DNA from: Ehrlichia sp028752135
GTDB lineage: Bacteria > Pseudomonadota > Alphaproteobacteria > Rickettsiales > Anaplasmataceae
Direction of reading: 5' to 3'
DNA length: 64,000 nucleotides
NCBI GenBank assembly: GCA_028752135.1
Contig: CP082782.1
Span: 558,001 to 622,000 of the forward strand
A model generated the notes under the pieces. That model did not search any database and was not told where the DNA came from. It saw only the letters and a list, made by a program, of their open reading frames with translations. The position numbers and the translations under genes were made by a program. This document shows positions 38,513-48,300 of the stretch, piece after piece; within the stretch, counting starts at the first letter, position 1; every line of letters begins with the position of its first letter.

Positions 38513-41388
38513 TTACGTATTTAAATATTGCTTTAAATATTGTCCAGTTATGCTGTTGGAATTCTGTGCTATTTCTTGAGGAGTGCCACTTGCTATAACT
38601 GTACCTCCTGAGTCTCCTCCATTAGGACCTATATCTATTATGTATTCGGCTGTTTTAATTACATGTAAATTGTGTTCAATGACTATTATTGTATTTCCTA
38701 AATCTCGTAGTGTATGTAAAACATGTAATAGATTGTCTATATCTGCAAAATGTAATCCTGTAGTTGGCTCGTCTAGAATATATAAGGTTTTCCCTGTGGA
38801 ACGCTTTGATAATTCTCTAGATAATTTTATTCTTTGTGCTTCTCCTCCTGATAACGTATTGGATGTTTGACCAATTTTTATGTATCCCATCCCTACGCTT
38901 TGTAAAGACTCTAATTTCTCTTTGATTAATGGTATGTGCATGAAAAATTCATATGCTTGATCAACTGTCATATCTAATACATCAGATATTGATTTTCCTT
39001 GATGTGTTACTTCTAAAGTTTCTTTATTGTACCTTAATCCTTTACATTGTTCACATTTTACATGTACGTCAGGTAAAAAATGCATTTCTACTTTTATTTG
39101 TCCGTCACCTTTGCAAGCTTCACATCTGCCACCTTTGGAATTAAATGAAAATCTGCTTATATTGTATCCTCTCGCTTTAGATAATGGTAATCCGGCAAAC
39201 CATGCTCTTATATGAGTGAATAGTCCTATATAAGTTGCAGAATTTGATAAAGGAGTTCTACCAATAGGTGATTGATCTATTTCTATTACCTTGTCTATAT
39301 ATTCTAGTCCTGATATTGATGTACATTTACCATATGCACAATTGGTTTTATTTAATTTGTTGATTGCATATTTATATAGAGTGTCATTTATTAAACTAGA
39401 TTTACCGCTTCCGGAAACTCCAGTTATACATGTGAAAGAGTTTAAAGGGATTTTGACATCAATATTACGTAGGTTATTTTCACAAGCTCCAGTAATCTGT
39501 ATCCAGTGATTGAAAGTTTTATCTTTTTTTGATAGAAAATTGTCTTTTTATTACTAAGATATTGACCTGTAATACTGTTAGGATTTTTCATGATATCTTC
39601 TGGTGTACCACTTGCAATTACATACCCTCCATTTTTTCCTGCTCCTGGCCCTATATCTACTACATAATCTGCGTTTGTTATTGTTTCTTCATCATGTTCT
39701 ACTACTATTACTGTGTTTCCTATATCACGTAAGTTTTTTAAAGTGTTTATTAGTAATGTATTATCACGTTGATGTAATCCTATTGATGGTTCATCTAGTA
39801 CATAAATTATTCCTGTTAAACCAGATCCGATCTGTGATGCCAATTTTATTCTTTGACTTTCTCCTCCAGATAGTGTTCCTGATTCGCGATCGAGTGTTAA
39901 GTAATCTAATCCTACATTTTTTAGAAATGTTAACCTTTTTATGATTTCTTCTAGTAGTTTGTGTGAAATATGTTGTTGTTGTTCATTGAGTTGTGATGGA
40001 AGATTTTTACACCATGATATTGCTTCTACAACGGATAATTTTGTAAATTCTCCAATATGTTTCTTGTTTATTTTAATCGATAAAGCTTCTGGCCTTAATC
40101 TAAAACCTTGACATTCATTACATATATTTATGGATGAATATTGCTCTGCCAATTTTTCAATTACTATTTCTTCTTTGTTATTTAAAATATTTATAATTCC
40201 TTCAAATTGTTTGTTTCTGGAATATTTATACTCTTCATTCTGATAGTATATAGGTATTTGTACTCCTTTAGTTCCAAATAATATTATGTCATGTATATTG
40301 CTATCAAGTTTTTTCCATGGTTTTGTTAAGTCAAAGTTATAGTATTTTGCTAAAGATAAAATAATATTTGCATAATGATAACTGAATTGAGAGTTAATTT
40401 TGTGATGAATAGTTTTAATATCTATTGGACCAATAGGATTGATGGCTCCCTCTAAAATTGATAGGTTATCGTTTATGACTAGATTTTTATCAATGCTGTA
40501 GTTTTTACCTATTCCTCCGCATGTTTTACAAGATCCATATGAAGTATTGAATGAAAATAATCTTGGTTCTATTTCTTCTATACTAAATCCTGTTTCCGGA
40601 CATGCAAAATTTTCTGAGAAAACTAATATTTGATTTTTATAATAAGTTTGATCCTTATATCCTTGTGGTAAATTCAATATTTCAATGTGAGCTATTCCAT
40701 TGCCTATTTTTAATGCTGTTTTTGTACTATCAGTTATTTGATTGACGTTATTTTCTAATACTACTACTTGGTCTACGATGACGTGTATATCATGCTGTTT
40801 ATTTCTATCTAATTGAGGTATATTATTAATATCAAATATAGTACCATTAATTTTTAATTGTTTATAATTTTGCTTTTTTATTTCATATATTTCTTTATTA
40901 TGTTCTCCTCTTTTACCTCTTATTAGTACTCCTAGAATCAGAATTTCTGTGCCTTGTGGAAGTTTAAATATATTTTCTACTATTTGAGTAAGAGATTGTC
41001 TTGTTATGGGTAGTCCAGTAGTAGGTGAGTGTGGAATTCCTATTTTAGAGTACATAATTCTTAAGTAGTCATAAATTTCTGTAGTGGTTGAGACAGTTGA
41101 TCTTGAGTTTTTTGATGAGAATTTTTGGCTAATTGCAATAGTTGGAGACAGTCCTGTAATTGATTCAACATTTGGTTTTGTACATAAATCTAGAAATTGA
41201 CGAGCATAAGATGATAAACTTTCTACATATCTACGTTGTCCTTCAGCATATATTGTATCAAATGCAAGGCTAGATTTTCCAGACCCACTGACTCCAGTTA
41301 TGACAATTAGCTTATTCTTAGGTAGATCTATATCAATGTTTCGGAGGTTATGTTCCTGAGCATTACGTATACTAATTAAATCAGCCAT
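38513..41388 (-). pseudogene. uvrA: Excinuclease ABC subunit A, frameshifted as written
   Basis: DNA-damage recognition ATPase of nucleotide excision repair. Two ABC modules are present: Walker A GVSGSGKSSL near the N-terminus and again after residue 640, with signature loops LSGGESQRIKLASQIG and LSGGEAQRIKLSREL. The zinc site GRCEAC...CEQC is intact. The first zinc module reads CPETGF, lacking one Cys, as is common in alphaproteobacteria. As written the frame stops at 39442. Changing the seven-A run (plus-strand T at 39524-39530) to eight joins KKDKTFNHWIQITGA to the rest, which I traced open through to 38513. Joined length is about 958 residues, normal for UvrA. Confidence 0.9.
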
Positions 41389-41604
41389 ATTTTAATTTAA
41401 CCATATTAAAGTAGTAAATGAAGAAGAAGTATTATGATATATGAAGATTAGCAATTTTCCAGTTAATTTTGATAGTACGTAATAATATATTTTAATTATT
41501 GTGTATTATATTTCTATTTTTCAAAATGTATATTAAATATTGGGTACTAATATTATTTTTTGTTATAGTTTTGTATAGCTGTAGTAGAAGTATTAATAGT
41601 CAAT

Positions 41605-42129
41605 TTAAGTATTGTTGAATACGGTACGGTTTTCTGTTTTTTCAATATGAAAATTTATAGTGTCATTATTGAGGGGACGTGCCATAAGTTTTACTTGGTT
41701 TAGTATAGCATTAATGAAGTTTACTTCTGTTCTTTCAAGTATATGACTTGCTATATTAACATATTCATTTATGATGATTACTGTATCTGTATTAGAGCAC
41801 ATTAGTTCACAAAATGCAGTTTTAATAATGGATAGGCTAATTAAATTAATTCGGTCTATTGACCATTTTTCATTTAGAAATGTTGCAATTGTTGAATTAA
41901 TGGTATTGAATGTTATTAACATAGTGTTTATTATTTTGAATAATAGTTCATCATCTATTTGTATTAAATTTAATACCTCCTTCATTTCATATAAATAATC
42001 AATTAAATGATCAAAATCATTTATTGTGTAGTTATTGAATATCATTGAATATGTACCCTGTATCGCAAGGAATCTGGTTGTTGTTTTTTCTGAATGTCGT
42101 AATGACTGATAGTGTACGTTATTTTTCAT
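41605..42129 (-). CDS. nusB: Transcription antitermination factor NusB
   Basis: RNA-binding factor that with NusE binds boxA and supports antitermination on rRNA operons. The all-helical 174-residue protein starts SEKTTTRFLAIQGTYSM (the SxxRxxAxQxLY family pattern). It continues with WSIDRINLISLSIIKTAFCEL, matching RMDxxERAILRxAxYEL, and VIINEYVNIASHI. It follows ribH by four bases, the classical ribH-nusB pair. The tail after residue 150 is not conserved. SuhB, another antitermination partner, is encoded about 11 kb away. Confidence 0.92.
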   Translation of the reverse strand: MKNNVHYQSLRHSEKTTTRFLAIQGTYSMIFNNYTINDFDHLIDYLYEMKEVLNLIQIDDELLFKIINTMLITFNTINSTIATFLNEKWSIDRINLISLSIIKTAFCELMCSNTDTVIIINEYVNIASHILERTEVNFINAILNQVKLMARPLNNDTINFHIEKTENRTVFNNT

Positions 42130-42133
42130 AATT

Positions 42134-42583
42134 TTAACTTAAAAATTTATTGTGTAATTCAATCATAGTTAATGCAGCTTTAGCAGCATTTCCTCCAATA
42201 TTTTTTTTCTTCATATCTGCTCTTGCTATTGCCAACTCTGAGTTTTCAGCTGTGATTACTCCAAATCCTATGGGGACAGCATGATTGGTTGCAATTTCAC
42301 TAAGAGAAGCACTTACTCCATTGGCAACATGATAATAATGATCTGTTTCTCCTTTGATAACGCAGCCTAAAGCAATATATCCATTGTAGTGATATCTATC
42401 GCTCATTATTGCAAATACTACAGCTGCAGGTATTTCAAAAGACCCTGGAACGTATACTATGTCGTATTCTACAAGTTTTGGATATTTTTGAAGCTGATCT
42501 ATTGCTCCATTTAATAGTAATTCTGTAATATGAGAATGAAATTGTGAGACTACTATTAATATTTTTATAGAATTATTAGACAT
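42134..42583 (-). CDS. ribH: 6,7-dimethyl-8-ribityllumazine synthase
   Basis: Penultimate enzyme of riboflavin synthesis. The 149 residues include ILIVVSQFHSHITELLLNGA, VYVPGSFEIPAAV, GYIALGCVIKGETDHYYHV (with the catalytic-site His of the family), PIGFGVITAENSELA and GNAAKAALTMIEL. It sits between yidC (17 bases upstream) and nusB (4 bases downstream) and is probably cotranscribed with them. Confidence 0.96.
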   Translation of the reverse strand: MSNNSIKILIVVSQFHSHITELLLNGAIDQLQKYPKLVEYDIVYVPGSFEIPAAVVFAIMSDRYHYNGYIALGCVIKGETDHYYHVANGVSASLSEIATNHAVPIGFGVITAENSELAIARADMKKKNIGGNAAKAALTMIELHNKFLS

Positions 42584-42600
42584 GATTGCTTACCTATAAG

Positions 42601-44348
42601 TTATATACTTTTTTGAAAGTTGAATTTTCTCACTATATAGTACTTTATTATTAAATGTTGTATAATGGTAATGGAATTGCTGCATATCCAATAGATAATT
42701 AATCCTGTTGGAAATGAAGAAAAAATAAATATAAAGATATATGGCAAAAACTTTATAAAGTTTGCTTGAACTTTATCTTTTTCTTGAGTGGGCATATTGA
42801 TGTTATTTAACTTTTGCTGAATTATCATCGTAATACCTAATATAATAGGTAAAATTCCAATACACATTGGTGGGTTAAACTTTAGTAAACCAAACATTGT
42901 TAGAATATTTGTAGTATCAAAACTTGATAAATCTTTTATCCATAGATAAAAAGGTGCATGCCTCATTTCAATTGTTACAAATAACACTTTATACAATGCA
43001 AAAAATACTGGTATTTGTATTAATATTGGAACAAACCCAGACATGGGATTAACATTATTCTTTTAAATAATGATGATATTTCTTTGCTCATCTTATCGTT
43101 ATCATTTTTATGTAACTCTTTTATTTTTAAAATCTCTGGCTGCAGATATTTTAGTTTAAGCATTGAAACATATGATTTGTGTGATAAAGGAAACATTGCT
43201 AATTTTATTGCTATTGTTAGTAATAATATAGCTAATCCAAAATTTCCTGTAACATCATTAAAATATTCTAGTAGAAGAAAAACAGGCTTGGTAATAAAAT
43301 ATAAAATACCAAAATCTACTGCTTTATCAAATAACGAAATATTTAAATTATCTTTGTATTTATCTAATAACTTTAATTCCTTAGCCCCAGTAAATAAATA
43401 ACTAGTACTACTTACTGTTTTATTTGGAGATGCAGTGTAATTATCGTGACTAAAATCTACTTGGAAACGGTTTTCATTATTGTACTTAGCATGTTTTACA
43501 TGGAAGTTTAATTTACTTTTTTGTAGAACGTTTGGTATAAGCGCTGTAAACCAGTATTTGTCTCCAATTCCAATCCATTGGTTTTGATTATCGGTTGTAT
43601 CTTGGTGATTAACTTTAATGTTTTTCTCTTTAATTATATTTTTATATGTCCATTCTTTGAGCGTATTACCAAAGCTTCCTACAGCTCCTTCATGTGATAT
43701 CCAATAAGATTTTTCTGTTGTATGTTTAGATCGATTAATTCTTCCATAGGGAATTAAATTGATTGTAGAATCGGTGTTATTTACTACGATTTGTTCTACT
43801 TTAAACATATAATCATCATCTAAGGTAACTTTTATTTTAAATATAATACCTTCCTTATTATCCCATGTTAAAGTAACTGAGTCACTTGAAGATAAAGTTG
43901 ATTTATCTGAACTCCATATAGAAAGATGATTGGGTAAGGTAATTTTATGTTGTGGATCTATCCACCCAAATTCAATAAAGTATACTCCTTCTGTTTCTTC
44001 TGGTGAGAGTAGTATTATTTCATCAGAATTAGCATCAGTTGTTGCATGATAGTTCTTGAATGTTAAATCGTCAAACTGTGCTCCTTTTAATGAGATTGAT
44101 CCATTTATCTTGTTATTGGATAATTTGACGCGTAATGTAGGATTATTATCTATCATTTCAGTACGTGATTTGTATGTAAAAACATCATCAATTTCTGGAA
44201 TCATAGACTCAGAACTTATATCGTCTTCTACAGTATGTTGTATAGTAAAAAATTTATCGTATATGAGCCTCCATCCCATCATGATCAATACGGATAAAAT
44301 GATGGCTAATATTAAATTACGAACTTCTAACATATTGTTTGTGAGCAC
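42601..44348 (-). pseudogene. yidC: Membrane protein insertase YidC, frameshifted as written
   Basis: Inserts inner-membrane proteins alone or with SecYEG. It starts with the membrane helix LILAIILSVLIMMGWRLIYD, has a large periplasmic beta domain (about 60-330), and then the insertase core AVDFGILYFITKPVFLLLEYF. As written it stops at 43020. Adding one A to the four-A run (plus-strand T 43061-43064) yields SSLFKKNNVNPMSGFVPILIQIPVFFALYKVL and continues to 42601, giving about 582 residues with the usual C-terminal helices. YidC is essential in bacteria studied, so this is probably a sequence error. It leads the yidC-ribH-nusB cluster. Confidence 0.9.
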
Positions 44349-44843
44349 CTTAATAGATTTTAGTGTAGCATATAGCTTCTTTTAAATCAATAAGGCAATA
44401 TAAATTCTAAATTATAATAGTATCTTGAATGTTTTATATGATTATATATTTAGATGTTTATAAAATGTGATATAGTTTAGATTATGGTTTAAGTTAAATT
44501 GAAAAAGCTAATTCTTCTTAAGTGTAGTAGTATATAATTGTAACTCAATTTGTTCTGAAGTACGAGTATACTACTAATATAATATTGAGATATGTTTCTG
44601 TTTTTGGTTGTGAAGATTTGCTTTACTTCTCTAGCTTAATATTAATTAAATATCTAAAAATATTGTGCTTGTCATTTGATAGTTAGATTTTGATGTGCAA
44701 TGTTAGAAATGAGACTACTTCTATGTTTTTTGATAACTAAATTTATAATGCTTAAAATCTATTATAATTGTTAGAAATTTGTGTTTAAATAGATGTTGTG
44801 TAACATATGTAGATTGTCTTTTTATATATTTTGGCGTGTTTTA
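44349..44843. other. Gap between yidC start and the alanine symporter end
   Basis: Upstream region of yidC and 3' flank of the symporter. No coding frame or recognisable element. Confidence 0.45.
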
Positions 44844-46213
44844 TTAGATCTTATGCAGGTATGTTTTAAGTTCTTTGTTTATCGTTGTACTTAATAGCAT
44901 GATTGTAAGGCCATTTGGTATTGTGAGGAATATAAATAGTGAATCTCCTAGTTGAGATATTGGTATTATATTTTTTGATAATCCACTGATAATAATAATG
45001 AACATTATTAATGTGCGGCACAGTATAATATGGCAGTGGTTTCCAAATATGTATTTCCAGGATATTTCACAATAGTAGCAATATGTAATAATTGATGAAA
45101 ATCCAAAAGCAAATACAATGAATGGAAATATAATGTATTCACATATAGGACAAATATTACTGAATATATTATTAATTGTTACTATACTAGTTGTGTTATA
45201 GGATCCAGTTAATGTGACAACTATTCCTGTGATGAATGATACAAGTACTGTATCGATAAATGGTTCAAGCATTGCAATACATCCTACTCTTACAGGTTCG
45301 GTTTCATTTGTAGCAGCATGTATTATGGGAGAAGTACCAGTTCCAGCTTCATTTGCAAAAATTGATCTTCTCACCCCTGCAATTAATGCTCCTAGTGCTC
45401 CTCCAGTCATGCTAGTACTTTGAGTCATGCTGTGTAGCATTAAGTTAAATGTAGGAAATAACTTATCTAAATTACTTAATATAACTGATGCACATATAAT
45501 TATGTATAATATAACCATGGTAGGAGATAACTTTGTGGTTATTTTTGCGATTCTTGTTATTCCACCTATTATTACTAATCCACTAAGTAGAGTGAGAATA
45601 AAAACAAAAATACTGCTATCTATTTTAGTAAAAGTGTTGTGTAGTAGTACAGTTACTTGATTTGATTGGAATGATATCCCTCCAAAAAGCATCGCTATTA
45701 TCATGATAATGGCATAAATATATGATGTTACTTTACCTGTTTTTATAAGTCCTAGTTCAGCTAATCCGTACCTTATATATTGAAATGGACCTCCTATGGT
45801 ATTATTTCCTTTTAATAAGTGATATTTAAATCCTAATGTTACCTCAGCAAATTTTACTGACATACCTAGAATACCAATGATGACCATCCATAATACAGCC
45901 CCTGGACCTCCAGTGGAAATTGCTATAACTACTCCTGAAATTGTCCCTAATCCTATAGTGCCGGATATTGCAGTGATAAATGCTTGAATATTGGAAATAG
46001 TGCTATTGTTTTTATCGTTAGGTGGGCTTACTAAAACGTGTAAAGCATGTTTAAAAAGCATAACATTAACAAATTTAAATTTTAAGGTACAAAATGTACC
46101 TAAACATATCACCCATAAAATGATTAATGGGATTTTGAATATAGTGAACGAAAAAATGTATTCTAATATTTTTGAAATATGAAAAAAAAATTTGTAAATT
46201 CAAGGGTTATCAT
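44844..46213 (-). CDS. Sodium:alanine symporter family protein (AGCS)
   Basis: Inner-membrane amino acid carrier with about ten helices. The signature QAFITAISGTIGLGTISGVV is the AGCS family pattern near the N-terminus. GGPGAVLWM, GGPFQYIRYGL, RRSIFANEAGTGTSP and AAT follow, as in the family. Alanine or glycine is the usual substrate. The open frame as written starts at GTG 46112, but the family's first helix lies upstream (IFSFTIFKIPLIILWVICLG). A one-base increase of the nine-A run at 46182-46190 would connect it to ATG 46213, only 25 bases after the pssA stop. I therefore give the longer extent; the shorter one is 44844-46112. Confidence 0.78.
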
Positions 46214-46238
46214 AGCTTATACATGAGGCTGTTATTGG

Positions 46239-47018
46239 TTATATGTCTTTTTTACCTTTATTTTTACACATAATATACAGATATACTATGCTACTTATAG
46301 GAATTGATAATATATATGTTATTCCAATAACTGGAAATGTAAGCCATGGCTTTGTTATTGCAAATACAATAACTATACCAAATAATAAAATGAATATATA
46401 AGATAGATTTTTTGGGATATAAAAATGTTTTGCAGAAAATGTAGGAATATTACTTACTAATAAGAATGCAATAATGGCAAAGTATAATGCTATATTGTTT
46501 TGGTTAGATAGATTTTCAACTATCCAGGGATTATTGTGGTAATAGAAGGTTAGCATAACTGGAATTAGTGATAATACTGCACCTAGTGGAGCAGGGACTC
46601 CAACGAAAAAAAACTTGTGCCAATCTAATGTTTTTTCTTCGTATAAAGACATATTAAATCTTGCTAGTCTTATTGACATGCATATTACAAACATCATTAC
46701 TAGCATCCATCCTATTACTTTAATTTGTTTAAGTGACCAAAAATATAATAAAAATGCTGGGGCAGCTCCGAAGTTTAGAAAATCTGCAAAAGAATCAAGT
46801 TGAGCTCCAAAGCCGCTAGTAGAATTAAGTAATCTAGCAATTCTGCCATCCATACCATCTATAATTGCTGCTATTATAATGAACATAACAGCAGATTCCC
46901 ATTTACCAATAAAGGTAAATTTTATGGAAGTTAACCCAGCACATAGTCCCAATAAAGTGACTATATTTGGAAATAACCTAGCAATAGGAAAAAATTTGCT
47001 ATTTTGTTCTTCTTTCAT
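46239..47018 (-). CDS. pssA: CDP-diacylglycerol-serine O-phosphatidyltransferase
   Basis: Makes phosphatidylserine from CDP-diacylglycerol and serine. A membrane protein of 259 residues with about eight helices. The CDP-alcohol phosphotransferase signature appears as DGMDGRIARLLNSTSGFGAQ then LDSFADF, with all conserved Asp residues. It lies eight bases after psd, so phosphatidylethanolamine synthesis is encoded as a unit, with the symporter gene next. Confidence 0.96.
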   Translation of the reverse strand: MKEEQNSKFFPIARLFPNIVTLLGLCAGLTSIKFTFIGKWESAVMFIIIAAIIDGMDGRIARLLNSTSGFGAQLDSFADFLNFGAAPAFLLYFWSLKQIKVIGWMLVMMFVICMSIRLARFNMSLYEEKTLDWHKFFFVGVPAPLGAVLSLIPVMLTFYYHNNPWIVENLSNQNNIALYFAIIAFLLVSNIPTFSAKHFYIPKNLSYIFILLFGIVIVFAITKPWLTFPVIGITYILSIPISSIVYLYIMCKNKGKKDI

Positions 47019-47026
47019 AGATTCAA

Positions 47027-47707
47027 TTATATGGATTTAACTGTTAATGATTTAGGATTTTCTTGTAGATAAGCCAAAATGGTTTCTCCACCTATAACTG
47101 TTTGCCCTTTGAATGCTGATATGTGGATACCTAGTGGTAAATATAAATTTACTCGACTGCCAAATCTGATAATGCCAAATCTTTCTCCAGAATTAACATT
47201 TTGACCATCGTGAACTTGACATACTATGCGTCGTGCTATTAACCCTGCAATCTGATCTACTATAATTAGGTGATTATCAATTTTAGATTCGATAACTAAT
47301 CTTTGTCTTTCATTTAGTTCACTTGATTTGTTTAATGAGGCTGATATAAACCTTCCTGGAATATATTCTGTACTCTTAATAGTTCCAGATACAGGTATTC
47401 TGTTTACGTGAACATTGAGTACATTTAAGAAAATGCTAATACATATTACTTGTGTAGAATCATCTATAGGGGAATTAACTTCTTTAATATCCAATATTAG
47501 ACCATCGGCTGGACTAGTGATTAAGTGATCTCCTTCAGGTACAATACGAACAGGATCACGAAAAAAATATATACATAATAATGATATAACTAAACAAGTT
47601 ATTCCTAAACTACACGAAATAGCGAATCCAATACATGATAAAAAGAACGATATCATTATAATTATGTACCCTTCTTTATGGATGTTATGAATCAAATTGC
47701 ACAGCAT
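47027..47707 (-). CDS. psd: Phosphatidylserine decarboxylase proenzyme
   Basis: Converts phosphatidylserine to phosphatidylethanolamine. The 226-residue form is the short type found in alphaproteobacteria. N-terminal hydrophobic segments (about 15-50) anchor it, and CIYFFRDPVRIVP and ITSPADGLILDIKEV follow. FLNVLNVHVNRIPVSG contains the conserved HxNR, and FGIIRFGSRVNLYLP contains the Gly-Ser bond where self-cleavage makes the pyruvoyl group. It is in an operon with pssA. Confidence 0.95.
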   Translation of the reverse strand: MLCNLIHNIHKEGYIIIMISFFLSCIGFAISCSLGITCLVISLLCIYFFRDPVRIVPEGDHLITSPADGLILDIKEVNSPIDDSTQVICISIFLNVLNVHVNRIPVSGTIKSTEYIPGRFISASLNKSSELNERQRLVIESKIDNHLIIVDQIAGLIARRIVCQVHDGQNVNSGERFGIIRFGSRVNLYLPLGIHISAFKGQTVIGGETILAYLQENPKSLTVKSI

Positions 47708-48300
47708 TACTTAACCTCAGATTTTTTGAAGAATTATAGACTTTACAGTATTTTATGCAATTAATATTTGATAAATTAAATCATTTATCAGACTAATTTA
47801 CAGTTTTTTATTGTTGTTTATTTTTTAATGCTTACAAACATTTATATTGTACTGCTATAAACTGTACTTTAAAATTATAAAATATACATATGATTGTGCT
47901 ATTGCTATGAAATTTAAATACTTACAGAATGGTTTAAAAATGATTATCATTTTAATATAAGTATATTAACTAGATTTTTTTAGGGAAAGGTGTTTTATAG
48001 ATACTTTTTGTAAATAATAGTTATTTGTTGAATAGTATTGCTTATAAAAAGATAGAAGTTTTATATGTTTTGTTTCGAACATATTTAACAGTGATAATTA
48101 AGAGAAATTATATAGAAATTTTATTTCTTTTTCGTAGATTGATCAAGTTTACTTCTTGTATGTTACAATTATGTTTTTTCTTAATGAATGATTTACAATT
48201 TATAGTTTATAAAGTGTTTTTGATGGTATTGCCTAGTAAGTATTATTAGTAGTGTTATTCTTTGGTTAGAAATATATGTTTTATAAACCTTGTGTAACTT
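47708..48300. other. Gap upstream of psd with a Fur-box-like palindrome
   Basis: No convincing gene: a 74-codon plus-strand frame at 48025-48249 is AT-rich and hydrophobic and looks random. A perfect 15-base palindrome lies at 47938-47952 (listed separately). Confidence 0.5.
47938..47952. promoter_or_regulatory. Perfect 15-base palindrome resembling a Fur-box core
   Basis: AAATGATTATCATTT reads the same on both strands and matches the centre of the Fur consensus (AATGATTATCATT). It is about 230 bases upstream of psd. No Fur regulator is encoded in the window. In such AT-rich DNA a chance match cannot be excluded. Confidence 0.3.

Noticed and set aside
39603..39944. Long plus-strand frames inside uvrA, and similar antisense frames in other genes
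   Set aside because: They mirror conserved coding DNA on the minus strand and are rich in Leu, Tyr and Phe; shadows of the real gene.
40590..40625. UvrA first zinc module lacking a cysteine (CPETGF)
   Set aside because: Alphaproteobacterial UvrA proteins commonly lack this cysteine, so it is a lineage trait and not damage.
48025..48249. 74-codon plus-strand open frame between psd and the GltD/PyrK gene
   Set aside because: Hydrophobic, AT-driven composition, no ribosome site or recognisable motif, and a position in a gap; most likely chance.
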